This document shows positions 35,395 to 41,763 of a stretch of 64,000 nucleotides of DNA, piece by piece. A program made the translations under genes and the position numbers. The notes below the pieces were generated by a model. That model did not search any database. It was not told where the DNA came from and saw nothing but the letters and a program-made list of their open reading frames with translations. This DNA is from Hymenobacter puniceus (GTDB lineage Bacteria > Bacteroidota > Bacteroidia > Cytophagales > Hymenobacteraceae): NCBI RefSeq assembly GCF_014333525.1, contig NZ_JACSCX010000008.1, forward strand, positions 62,001-126,000, in the 5' to 3' direction. How positions within the stretch are numbered: the first letter of the stretch is position 1; the number at the start of each line of letters is the position of its first letter.

Positions 35395-35742
35395 ATGCCC
35401 TTACATGAGACCCTGTCCATTGCGGCATCATTGTTTGTGTTCCTACACATTTTTGCCCTTGTGCTATACAACCGCTACCGCATCCGGCAGATGCTGTACC
35501 ACCTAGGCCTGTGCCGGGGCCGCGAGTTAACGGAGAAAGATTACGTGGACTTGCTGGACGAGTACACCTCTTTTTTGGGGTACGCCAGCTTTTCGCCTAA
35601 CCGCAAGTACTACCCGAGCCTGTACACCCACCCTGCCTTAGCCGCCTTTGCCCAGCGGTCTAAACGCATCATGCAGTATTTGGTGTTGGCGGTGGTCGGC
35701 GGGTTCTTAAGCTTAATGCTAGTAGACCTTTTCTCAAGGTAA
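35395..35742 (+). CDS. Small two-TM membrane protein, unknown
   Basis: From ATG 35395 the protein has 115 residues. A TM helix near 7-26 (SIAASLFVFLHIFALVLYN) and another near the C-terminus (LVLAVVGGFLSLMLVDLF) flank a polar segment with RYRIRQMLYHLGLCRGRE and YVDLLDEYTSFLGYAS. A GTG at 35218 would add 59 residues, but it would leave only 18 bp to the divergent gene at 35199, so 35395 is preferred. No domain is recognised. Confidence 0.55.
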   Translation: MPLHETLSIAASLFVFLHIFALVLYNRYRIRQMLYHLGLCRGRELTEKDYVDLLDEYTSFLGYASFSPNRKYYPSLYTHPALAAFAQRSKRIMQYLVLAVVGGFLSLMLVDLFSR

Positions 35743-36097
35743 CAGGCTTTAACGCTCCCTTTCTTAAACTGCTAACAGCTGCCCCGCACCAGGTGCCAGC
35801 AGGCCGCTGCAGCGCCCGGCGAGTTTACGAAACCCGTCTACGATTCAACGTTTACGAAACGGGCAAAGTAGATGAGTTTCTTAAACTCGTAACGGGCTGC
35901 TTTCCCGGGCCTGGTTAAAACAGGATTTTGGGGGCAGTGGGGAAGTGCAAATAGTCCTTCCCTCGCCTGGTTTTTGTCCCTTAACATAATGCAAGTTATA
36001 CCCGCCACCTCGGAGTAGTGGTGGTTTTTACCCCCACCGCCCCTTCCTCCGGATTGTGGTACTTTTCCGGTTTGTGGCCTCTTTTTCAGGGGCCGTT
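35743..36097. other. Intergenic region with short repeated motif, 355 bp
   Basis: GTTTACGAAAC occurs at 35823 and again at 35850 within 27 bp, followed by an inverted-looking GAGTTTCTTAAACTCG. These could be operator sites. No gene is supported. The stretch separates the two-TM gene from the small minus-strand gene cluster. Confidence 0.4.
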
Positions 36098-36313
36098 TTA
36101 CTCGTGCTCTTGCATCTCCAAATGGGCTATCACCTCGTCCAGCGTCAAATTTCCCCGCACAAACTGGTCGAGCAGCATTCGTTCGTACTGCTTGGGCATT
36201 AAGCGGGTGCCTTCCGCGATGCGCAAGGCGGCGGTGACGAGGCGTTGCCGGCCGTGCTCGGTATCCAGCAGGGAAGCGGACGGGTGCAGAGAGGCAGAAA
36301 GAGAAGGCTTCAT
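36098..36313 (-). CDS. Small protein with YERxLLxQF motif
   Basis: This 71-residue protein ends with PKQYERMLLDQFVRGNLTLD, then EVIAHLEMQEHE. The block is nearly the same as RYERQLLAQFEAGILDLDEI in the N-terminal extension of the BLUF protein at 19971-20570. Its first 45 residues are not conserved. I know no named family. A hairpin (36337-36384) lies directly upstream. It could be a free-standing regulatory or interaction module; the function is unknown. Confidence 0.55.
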   Translation of the reverse strand: MKPSLSASLHPSASLLDTEHGRQRLVTAALRIAEGTRLMPKQYERMLLDQFVRGNLTLDEVIAHLEMQEHE

Positions 36314-36336
36314 AGCGCGTTTTTTTTCCTATAAAA

Positions 36337-36384
36337 CGTCGTTTTCGGGGCAAAAAAACGGCTTTTCTGCCCCGAAAAAAGACG
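36337..36384 (-). promoter_or_regulatory. AT-flanked GC hairpin upstream of the small gene
   Basis: The arms at 36337-36352 (CGTCGTTTTCGGGGCA) and 36368-36384 (TGCCCCGAAAAAAGACG) pair with a 15-nt loop. It sits 24 bp before the start of 36098-36313, in its 5' leader. It may be an operator, a leader structure or a decayed terminator. Confidence 0.45.
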
Positions 36385-36437
36385 TATTTTTCAGCAAAAA
36401 TCCGCAATTCTGACTACGTAGTTTTACCCATTCTGTC

Positions 36438-36481
36438 AGTTCTAACCCTCTTTTTGCACTTGCAAAAAGAGGGTTAGAACT
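36438..36481 (-). terminator. Strong perfect hairpin terminator
   Basis: Perfect 21-bp arms (AGTTCTAACCCTCTTTTTGC and its complement) flank a 2-nt loop. The stop codon of the 36474-36788 gene lies inside the right arm, so it should end the three-gene operon upstream. The stem includes an A5/T5 stretch. Confidence 0.8.
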
Positions 36482-36788
36482 CGAATGACAAGGGCCGCAC
36501 CGGCTGGGGGCCGAAGTCCTGGGCGATGCGCACAAAGTTGCGGCTGTCGTGCAAGCCGGCGCTGGAAAGGTGGATGCTGGGCGGGAAGTCGAAACGCTGC
36601 TGCAACAAGTCCACATCGAGCGGCTGGGCAAACCCATAGGTGCCCAACCCGTCCCGGTTGTATTCGAACGCGTCGCCCGTGGCCGGCTCGTTGCCCTGGG
36701 CTTTCAGAAAGTCAATGACGGGCTGCAGATGCGCCGTGCGTGAACCGTCGGCCTTGTCCGAAATCGGTTCTTTGGTGGGGAGATTCAT
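36474..36788 (-). CDS. Small protein of unknown function
   Basis: This 104-residue soluble protein includes LQPVIDFLKAQGNEPATGDA, DGLGTYGFAQPLDVDLLQQR and HDSRNFVRIAQDFGPQP. I recognise no family. The start codon overlaps the stop of 36785-37075 by 4 bp (ATGA), which signals translational coupling. The perfect hairpin at 36438-36481 overlaps its stop. It is the third gene of a compact operon. Confidence 0.55.
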   Translation of the reverse strand: MNLPTKEPISDKADGSRTAHLQPVIDFLKAQGNEPATGDAFEYNRDGLGTYGFAQPLDVDLLQQRFDFPPSIHLSSAGLHDSRNFVRIAQDFGPQPVRPLSFEF

Positions 36789-37075
36789 GGGCGCTTGGGC
36801 TGAATGGGGGCGGGCAACAGGCGGCGCGTCCGGGGCTGGGTCAGTGATACCTCGTACACCTCCCCCGTGGCGGGATACTCGTGCACGTAGCGGCCCTGCG
36901 CGTCGCGGTAGCTCAGGAACGTGTTGGCGGCGGCGGCTTCGGCCCGCAGCTGCGCCCGCATCGCGTCCTGGAACGCGGGCGAGTCAAGTTGCTGCAGGAA
37001 GGCCGTGAGGGCACTGGAAACGGATTCGATGGGCACGGGGCGCTGGGCTACGGGGGAGAAAGGGCGCTTAACCAC
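36785..37075 (-). CDS. Small protein of unknown function
   Basis: This 96-residue protein is helical and charged at first (SSALTAFLQQLDSPAFQDAM, RAQLRAEAAAANTF), then turns to VHEYPATGEVYEVSLTQP. No family is recognised. It overlaps the upstream gene by 8 bp and the downstream gene by 4 bp. Such overlaps are typical of co-regulated small gene sets, for example phage, toxin or defence modules. Confidence 0.55.
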   Translation of the reverse strand: MVKRPFSPVAQRPVPIESVSSALTAFLQQLDSPAFQDAMRAQLRAEAAAANTFLSYRDAQGRYVHEYPATGEVYEVSLTQPRTRRLLPAPIQPKRP

Positions 37076-37454
37076 CTACGAGAAAGTCCGTTAGCGTGTC
37101 CGGCAACGGGTTATTTTCCATCTGTTGCGCCGCCTGCTCCGGGGTCAGGCCCGTTAGCAGCAGCTGGTAGGCCCGCAAGATGGCCACGTCCGGCGCATCC
37201 TCGGGCGAGATGCCGAACTCCTGGCCCCCGTCCAGTACCGGGTTCAAGTAGCTCAGCAGCGACATCCAGTCTGTCGTGCGCGGCGTGTTCAGCCCCCCCG
37301 GAAAGGCTTCGGACCGCTCCAACCATTTGCGGCACGCCAGCTCCGCGTGCCACGCAAAGCTGGACATGCGCAGAAAAGTATTCAACTCGTTGTAGCGCGT
37401 AAACTGGGGGCCTTCCTCGGCCCAAAAAGACGGTTTTTTGGGGGCTTCTTGCAT
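37068..37454 (-). CDS. Small protein of unknown function, first of a three-gene operon
   Basis: From ATG 37454 the protein has 128 residues. It includes WAEEGPQFTRYNELNTFLRM, WHAELACRKWLERSEAFPGG, and a C-terminal helix ILRAYQLLLTGLTPEQAAQQ. An ATG at 37490 would add 12 residues and is the alternative. No domain is known to me. The intergenic region to the divergent gene at 37593 contains ACTATCA/TGATAGT inverted half-sites at about 37526-37552. Confidence 0.5.
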   Translation of the reverse strand: MQEAPKKPSFWAEEGPQFTRYNELNTFLRMSSFAWHAELACRKWLERSEAFPGGLNTPRTTDWMSLLSYLNPVLDGGQEFGISPEDAPDVAILRAYQLLLTGLTPEQAAQQMENNPLPDTLTDFLVGG

Positions 37455-37592
37455 ACCATAAGGTACGTTAGAAACCTCATGACAGCCCACTTTACAGCCA
37501 TTCTCGAAGCTATAAAGTAGCTTACTATCACCGCCTTCTTGTGTTGATAGTGGTATACCTTTTGTCTGAATGCTCAGGCTCTTTCTTGTTCC

Positions 37593-37998
37593 ATGGTTAA
37601 GAAGCTATTGCTTGTCGTCGTCGGGTTGTGGTTAGCGCTAGCTACGACGTATTCTGCTTGTGCACAACCGGGTGCTGGACACATCATCGTAGCGGCGCAA
37701 AGTCGTTCCCACGTCTTACAACTAGCCAACAAAGCTGCTATTGTGTTGGAAGGCCGCACGGTGGAGAGGCGCGGGTTTTGGGATCCCAAGCACGAAATGA
37801 TGTTGACGGCCAACAAAATAGAGGTCTATACCCTGCTTAAAGGCCGACCAGTACTCAACCAGGGAAAATATGTGGAAGTGATTACGCTCGGCGGCACTGT
37901 TGGAGAAGAGGGTATGGGCTGGATAGATAACGACGAGATGCGCTTGCCCTTGGATGCCATCGGGATTCTGTTTCTTACCCCCTACACCACCAACGGCG
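37593..37998 (+). pseudogene. Secreted hypothetical protein interrupted by IS3 copy A
   Basis: The gene starts MVKKLLLVVVGLWLALATTY with a signal peptide ending near CAQPG. The mature part reads IVLEGRTVERRGFWDPKHEM, IEVYTLLKGRPVLNQGKYVE and GILFLTPYTTNG, then reaches the inverted repeat of the IS at 37999. Similar Cytophagales secreted proteins have a T9SS-linked C-terminal part. After the IS, one frame reads PRGFWKWVDLAPLLPIQNG and stops at 39308, which could be the displaced end. The target duplication is imperfect (GCG/GGC), so this rejoining is a guess. Confidence 0.6.
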
Positions 37999-38049
37999 TG
38001 AGGTGGTCTAGGGATGGCGGACAGAAGAAGGACGTATATTTCTTCTGTT

Positions 38050-38352
38050 ATGGCAACCAAAACCAGCGGGTCGTCGCCCGACAAACGGCGTAAATACGAC
38101 GAGGCGTTTAAGGCCGAGGCCCTGCGCCTGGCCGGCGAGAGCCGCAGCACGCAGGCGGCCGCCCGGCAGTTGGGCATCAGCCCCAAGCTGCTCTACCGCT
38201 GGCAGCAGGCGCAGCTCGTGGCCGAGGTGGGCAGCGAAGAAGTGGCCCGCGACCCGGAGGTCCGCGCCCTGCGCGCCCGTCTCAAACGGGCCGAGCAGGA
38301 GCTCGACATTTTAAAAAAAGCCTTGGTCATCTTCGGCCAACCGACCCGGTGA
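38050..38352 (+). CDS. IS3-family transposase OrfA
   Basis: The 100-residue protein has a homeodomain-like HTH (RKYDEAFKAEALRLAGESR, ARQLGISPKLLYRWQQAQ) and a leucine-zipper-like C-terminal helix (RALRARLKRAEQELDILKKA). ATG 38050 is preferred over upstream codons that lie in the terminal region. An A7G heptamer at 38313-38320 precedes the orfB overlap and the -1 frame stays open there, so a fused OrfAB can be made by frameshifting. The protein is identical to copy B OrfA. Confidence 0.85.
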   Translation: MATKTSGSSPDKRRKYDEAFKAEALRLAGESRSTQAAARQLGISPKLLYRWQQAQLVAEVGSEEVARDPEVRALRARLKRAEQELDILKKALVIFGQPTR

Positions 38353-39233
38353 GCACCTACCAGCATATCGCCCAGCGCCAGGCCCACGTGCCCGTGCGCC
38401 AGCTCTGCCAGGTGCTGCGCGTGGCCCCGGCCGCGTATTACGCTTGGCAGCGCGCGGGCCAGCAGCCCGTTGCCGAGCCGGCCTGGCAAGTTGCGGTGCG
38501 CGAAGCGTTTGCGCACCATAGCCAGCGCTACGGCACCCGCCGGCTGCGGGCTGAAGTGCAGGCCCAAGGCCACGCGATCGGCCGTTGGCGTATCCGTCGC
38601 GTGCTCAAAGCCCACGGCCTGCGCGCGCAACAGCCCCGCTCGTTTGCGGCGGCGCGCACCACCGATTCCGACCCGGCCGTGCGTGCCGCGCCCAACCGCT
38701 TGCTCGGCCAGCCGGCCCCCACCGCCCCGGACCGGGTCTGGGTGGGTGACATCACCTACTTACCCCGCCAGGGCGGCGGCTGGCTGTACTTGGCCGTGTG
38801 GCTCGACCGCTGCTCGCGCAAAATCGTGGGCTGGGACGTGCGCGAGACGATGCCCGAAGACTTGGTCAGCGAAGCGCTGCGCCGGGCCCTGGTCGTGCGA
38901 CGCCCGCCGGCCGGGCTCGTCGTGCACTCCGACCAGGGCAGTCAGTATACGGCCACGCGATTCAAAGCCCTGGTCGCCCAACACGGCGCGCAGCAAAGCA
39001 TGAGCCGGCGGGGCAACTGCTACGACAACGCCCACGCCGAATCGTTTTGGAGCCGCTTCAAAGCCGAGCTGCTCGACGGCGGCAGCTTCCCCGGGCTAGC
39101 CGAGGCCAAGCTCGAAATCAGCCACCATATCGCCTACTACAATGCCGAGCGCCGCCACTCCGCCCTCGGATACTGCTCACCCAACCACTTCGAAACCCAC
39201 CTTCAAACAACGTCCCATTTCTGTCCGGCTTAG
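38349..39233 (+). CDS. IS3-family transposase OrfB (DDE integrase)
   Basis: This 294-residue transposase starts at a GTG that overlaps the orfA stop. An HTH_21-like segment precedes the rve domain. The DDE residues are in VWVGDITYLP, VVHSDQGSQYTA, and NAHAESFWSRFKAELLDGG. The tail IAYYNAERRHSALGYCSPNH is typical of the family. It appears intact and is a likely active enzyme. Confidence 0.88.
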   Translation: MSTYQHIAQRQAHVPVRQLCQVLRVAPAAYYAWQRAGQQPVAEPAWQVAVREAFAHHSQRYGTRRLRAEVQAQGHAIGRWRIRRVLKAHGLRAQQPRSFAAARTTDSDPAVRAAPNRLLGQPAPTAPDRVWVGDITYLPRQGGGWLYLAVWLDRCSRKIVGWDVRETMPEDLVSEALRRALVVRRPPAGLVVHSDQGSQYTATRFKALVAQHGAQQSMSRRGNCYDNAHAESFWSRFKAELLDGGSFPGLAEAKLEISHHIAYYNAERRHSALGYCSPNHFETHLQTTSHFCPA

Positions 39234-39300
39234 CTAGACCACCTCAGGCCGAGGGGCTTCTGGAAGTGGGTGGATCTAGCACCCTTACTCCCGATCCAAA

Positions 39301-39429
39301 ATGGGTAAACGTGCAAAAGTGAATGATGCTGGCGAGGCCAGTGCCTTTCACGTAACCCTAGAACTGTGCAAAGCAGCACTAGGGGGAATCATTCGGGCCG
39401 TGGTTAGCCACTGGCTCGTACACTCCTAA
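39301..39429 (+). CDS. Possible small protein (42 residues)
   Basis: An ATG ORF of 42 residues starts MGKRAKVNDAGEASAFHV and ends HWLVHS. It contains a hydrophobic segment (AALGGIIRAVV) and is followed by the hairpin at 39434-39468. Its first codons overlap the last codons of the possible displaced end of the IS-interrupted gene. No homology is recognised, and it could be chance. Confidence 0.25.
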   Translation: MGKRAKVNDAGEASAFHVTLELCKAALGGIIRAVVSHWLVHS

Positions 39430-39433
39430 GGGT

Positions 39434-39468
39434 GGCAGCGGTCAATGCTTTCGGGCGTTGACCGCCGT
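39434..39468 (+). terminator. Possible terminator hairpin
   Basis: GCGGTCAATGC pairs with GCGTTGACCGC (one G-T pair) around a short loop. The T-tract after it is weak (CGTTTGTG), so termination is uncertain. Confidence 0.45.
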
Positions 39469-39627
39469 TTGTGTTCAGGCCATATGCACTGACTATACTG
39501 GATGTCCTGTACAGTACAAACATACGATGTTTCGGAAAAATTAGGGGGAGTTTTGCTAGAAAGTAGTACGACTATTCGGAATAGGTGTCCGGTATTTCGG
39601 AAACCTGTCTACTATTTCCACGCACTG

Positions 39628-39654
39628 TAGCTGCCTAGCCGACAAACCTGACGC
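39628..39654. repeat. 27-bp direct repeat, copy 1
   Basis: It reads TAGCTGCCTAGCCGACAAAC followed by CTGACGC. The second copy is at 41323-41349 with two mismatches. The copies flank hicB, hicA, the three microprotein genes and the two-TM gene. Confidence 0.7.
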
Positions 39655-39693
39655 TCCCCACAAGGGCTTTTCACCTATAACGCAAGGTATTGC

Positions 39694-40074
39694 CTACACA
39701 AGCTCCATTTCTGCCAGTTCTTTTCCAATTTCCCGCACCCCAACCAGAATTCGATTAACCTGCTCAGCAGAAGGCTTTTTGCCGCCCGAAATGTATTGAG
39801 CCAACAAGCTTTGATTCATCCCAATACGCTTGGAAAGAGCTGTGGCATTAATCACTTTGTAGAACTCAAAGAATTGCGGTAAGTCCAGCGTTACCCGAAT
39901 GTTCGCTAGCGTAACAGGCTTTCCGCTCACTTCTTCAAAGTAGAGGTTCAATGCCTCCACCATGTTTGTTTTAAGCTCGGATAATGTTGCTCCAACAGTG
40001 GCAACAGGATAATCCAGCGTGTAGGCAGAGTAGCCCGTGTCGGTACGCTCTACGCTAATTTCGATTGTTTTCAT
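39694..40074 (-). CDS. hicB: HicB family antitoxin with HTH
   Basis: This 126-residue protein has a HicB-like partial RNase H fold (TIEISVERTDTGYSAYTLD, VGATLSELKTNMVEALNLY) and a C-terminal Xre-like HTH (TALSKRIGMNQSLLAQYIS, KKPSAEQVNRIL). It should neutralise HicA and probably represses the pair. HicA is encoded 72 bp upstream. The gene is AT-richer than the flanking IS and glycosidase genes, a sign of transfer. Confidence 0.88.
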   Translation of the reverse strand: MKTIEISVERTDTGYSAYTLDYPVATVGATLSELKTNMVEALNLYFEEVSGKPVTLANIRVTLDLPQFFEFYKVINATALSKRIGMNQSLLAQYISGGKKPSAEQVNRILVGVREIGKELAEMELV

Positions 40075-40146
40075 GTACGGTCTGCCGTTGTCGCCCGGCT
40101 GGCGGAGATGGTCTTGCAGCGAACTGATGGGGGAAAAGATGCTGAG

Positions 40147-40332
40147 CTAAGCTAGCCCAGCATCTTTGAGAATCTTGGAAGCAAGTCCTTTGCCGACTTC
40201 TGCGCTACCGTGGCTAGGGACTACTAAAGTACCAGGGAGCGTAGGGTGTCGCATAATGACGTGGCTCCCGTTTTGTCGAACAACGAACCACCCGGCCGCT
40301 TTCAATTTTCGGAGTAGTTGGCTGCTTTTCAT
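40147..40332 (-). CDS. hicA: HicA family mRNA interferase toxin
   Basis: This 61-residue protein is a standard-length HicA: MKSSQLLRKLKAAGWFVVRQ, then GSHVIMRHP with catalytic-type H24, LPGTLVVPSHGSAEVGKGLA and LKDAGL. HicA cleaves mRNA and inhibits growth when HicB is lost. It is the first gene of the pair, and the terminator at 40398-40433 separates it from the microprotein operon. Confidence 0.92.
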   Translation of the reverse strand: MKSSQLLRKLKAAGWFVVRQNGSHVIMRHPTLPGTLVVPSHGSAEVGKGLASKILKDAGLA

Positions 40333-40397
40333 ATGACAAAGGTAATTTAATCATTACCCACTTGCAAGTGCTTAAGTAACTATTTTATTACCTATAG

Positions 40398-40433
40398 AAA
40401 AAGCCCCGACCTCTATGTGAGGTTGGGGCTTTT
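40398..40433 (-). terminator. Rho-independent terminator of the microprotein operon
   Basis: AGCCCCGACCTC pairs with GAGGTTGGGGCT around a 7-nt loop. In the minus direction it is followed by TTTTT. It lies 15 bp after the last microprotein stop and insulates hicAB. Confidence 0.85.
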
Positions 40434-40447
40434 ATTACTCAGGTCAT

Positions 40448-40561
40448 TTACTTTTTGTCTCGTGGCGGCGGCGGGGGCGGCGGGTTCCGGTGCCCTGGCA
40501 GTGTAGAGGATTGCTGGCTGCCTTTGCGGGAAGGCGGCGTGGATTTTGGTTGCTTTGCCAT
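40448..40561 (-). CDS. Proline-rich microprotein 3 (37 aa)
   Basis: Start MAKQPKSTPPSRKGSQQSST, ending LPGHRNPPPPPPPRDKK. The start and end match the two upstream ORFs, while the middle varies. The ATG lies only 5 bp after the stop of the previous ORF. Together the three copies form a tandem family. No transmembrane helix, no cysteine and no known domain. The poly-Pro tail could bind an SH3- or EVH1-like partner or form a polyproline II rod, which is speculation. It is too short for routine gene calling, so conservation between the copies is the main evidence. Confidence 0.65.
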   Translation of the reverse strand: MAKQPKSTPPSRKGSQQSSTLPGHRNPPPPPPPRDKK

Positions 40562-40566
40562 TACGC

Positions 40567-40674
40567 TTACTTAGTCTGCCCTGGTGGTGGTGGTGGCGGG
40601 TTTCGGTGTCCCGGCAAAGACTTTGTGTCTGGGATGGGTGACGGTGGCGGCGGCGAAGTAGGTTGTTTTGCCAT
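40567..40674 (-). CDS. Proline-rich microprotein 2 (35 aa)
   Basis: It reads MAKQPTSPPPPSPIPDTKS and ends LPGHRNPPPPPPGQTK. It shares KQP at the start and LPGHRN plus prolines at the end with its neighbours, with a different short centre. The intergenic sequences before copies 2 and 3 also match (ACTAARTAAGCGTAAT), so whole gene units, not only coding parts, were duplicated. The copies differ at many third codon positions, as expected for protein-level selection. Confidence 0.65.
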   Translation of the reverse strand: MAKQPTSPPPPSPIPDTKSLPGHRNPPPPPPGQTK

Positions 40675-40684
40675 TGTATTACGC

Positions 40685-40801
40685 TTATTTAGTCCGTGGT
40701 GGCGGCGGGGGTGGCGGGGGATTCCGGTGCCCCGGCAAAGACCTGATATCGGGGCTAGGCCCGGCGGGTGGCGAAGTAGGTGATGAAGGTTGCTTTCCCA
40801 T
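40685..40801 (-). CDS. Proline-rich microprotein 1 (38 aa)
   Basis: This is the first copy in the operon, starting 3 bp after the two-TM gene stop at 40805. It reads MGKQPSSPTSPPAGPSPDIR and ends LPGHRN, eight prolines, RTK. The near-zero gap to the two-TM gene argues for translational coupling and a shared function. No function is known. Confidence 0.65.
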   Translation of the reverse strand: MGKQPSSPTSPPAGPSPDIRSLPGHRNPPPPPPPPRTK

Positions 40802-40804
40802 GCT

Positions 40805-41284
40805 TTATAGTCTGCTTAAAAATGATTCCGCGCGGTTTTCCGCCTTAATTAAGGTTTTTGTATGCTGAAATACAATGACTTCATCTGGAAACCTGTCCGT
40901 TTCTACTATCCGCTTCTTGAGCGAATTATAGTCTCGTTCGGCCTCTTCCTCCGTTATCTTGTTGCGCTCAATTTGATACCACAGGTTCTCTAAGTCGCAG
41001 GCAATATTTTGCAGGGCTACTGACTTCTCATTGTATGTTTTAACATACTTAGGAAACCCTAAGAAAGGCTTTATCAAAGTGAGAAGTTGGGAGCCGCCGA
41101 TGATCACAATCCACAGGAAGGGATGCTTCTGCCACGTCACCCAGGCCGCAACTCCAGCAGAGGTTGCTACCACTAAAAACGTATTGGTAAGCCACTCGCA
41201 TACCTGATAGAACTTCGTGACAGATACAGAATAATACTCATTCGTCTTTGTTTCTACCAGTAAGTACCAAATTCTATTACGCAT
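40805..41284 (-). CDS. Two-TM protein with C-terminal helical domain (SLATT-like layout)
   Basis: From ATG 41284 the protein has 159 residues. An N-terminal polar helix precedes TM1 (about 31-49, LTNTFLVVATSAGVAAWVTW) and TM2 (54-72, PFLWIVIIGGSQLLTLIKPF). A charged coil-forming C-terminal region follows (YVKTYNEKSVALQNIACDLE, KITEEEAERDYNSLKKRI). This two-helix plus cytoplasmic helix layout is reminiscent of SLATT-type effectors, but no diagnostic motif proves it. A start at 41320 is possible. It heads an operon with three proline-rich microproteins. AT-rich codon use suggests transfer. Confidence 0.6.
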   Translation of the reverse strand: MRNRIWYLLVETKTNEYYSVSVTKFYQVCEWLTNTFLVVATSAGVAAWVTWQKHPFLWIVIIGGSQLLTLIKPFLGFPKYVKTYNEKSVALQNIACDLENLWYQIERNKITEEEAERDYNSLKKRIVETDRFPDEVIVFQHTKTLIKAENRAESFLSRL

Positions 41285-41322
41285 AGTACGGCCGTTTATT
41301 GAGCAAATACAGATAACCAATA

Positions 41323-41349
41323 TAGCTACCTAGCCGACAAGCCTGACGC
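41323..41349. repeat. 27-bp direct repeat, copy 2
   Basis: It matches 39628-39654 with two mismatches (core CCTAGCCGACAA then CCTGACGC). It lies 17 bp beyond the stop of the 41366 gene, just as copy 1 lies about 40 bp beyond hicB. Both copies sit 3' of a minus-strand gene, as cassette recombination sites or conserved tails would. Confidence 0.7.
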
Positions 41350-41365
41350 GTTGGGGCTTATTAGG

Positions 41366-41723
41366 TTACTGTTGACCGAACAATGGAATAATCTGCTGCA
41401 TATATTTCTCCATGTCCTTCTTGCGTTCAGCCGAGCTGGATTGCCGGCGATGCTTGATTTCTTGTGCTTGTCGATGAGTTTTAATGTCAATCCTTTTTGC
41501 GATGCGAAGTAAGACAGTGTCGACCCGCTCCAGCGATTTATCTATAGCAGCTTGCTCTAATACAGGATATAGCTTCTTCAGTTCCTGAGTAGTTTGCTCT
41601 TGCTCTTCTGGTTTCGCTAATTCTCCTATTCTGTCCGTAACCGAAGTAACATAGTTGCTGATTTGAGCAATACTGCTTTCTCGGCCGCGCAACTCATATG
41701 CACTTATTGGATCAACCCCGGCA
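41366..41723 (-). pseudogene. C-terminal fragment of an unknown helical protein cut by an IS
   Basis: The open frame ends KKDMEKYMQQIIPLFGQQ and includes SSIAQISNYVTSVTDRIGEL, QTTQELKKLYPVLEQAAIDK and RVDTVLLRIAKRIDIKTHRQ. It is helical and charged, and unlike any family I know. Upstream, the frame runs into the likely IS boundary near 41724, so the natural N-terminus appears lost. A start within IS sequence is possible but unlikely to restore a functional protein. Confidence 0.45.
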
Positions 41724-41763
41724 TGTCTCGTCCGGCTATAGCTATACATCCTCCAACTGATGT

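Larger units (their letters stand above)
37999..39246 (+). mobile_element. IS3-family insertion sequence, copy A (complete)
   Basis: This 1248-bp element has terminal inverted repeats TGAGGTGGTCTAG at 37999-38011 and CTAGACCACCTCA at 39234-39246. It carries orfA and orfB in the usual -1 arrangement. The flanking bases do not form a clean target duplication. A truncated sister copy lies at 42380-43254 in the opposite orientation. Confidence 0.88.
39247..39693. other. Region between IS copy A and hicB, 447 bp
   Basis: It holds a small ORF at 39301-39429, a hairpin at 39434-39468, and one copy of a 27-bp direct repeat at 39628-39654. GC drops here compared with the IS. Outside these I see nothing coding. 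Confidence 0.4.

Noticed and set aside
35838..36407. A 189-codon minus-strand frame over 36098-36313
   Set aside because: It runs through hairpins and lacks a domain. The shorter frame has the conserved YERxLLxQF motif.
40490..40868. Gly/Arg-rich plus-strand frames over the microprotein genes
   Set aside because: They are the complements of the proline-rich tandem ORFs. The minus-strand copies have matching starts and stops, while the plus frames do not repeat coherently.
39628..41349. Integron attC sites
   Set aside because: The repeats sit 3' of genes, as attC sites do, but I could not find the inverted RYYYAAC/GTTRRRY core pair, and no integrase gene is visible.
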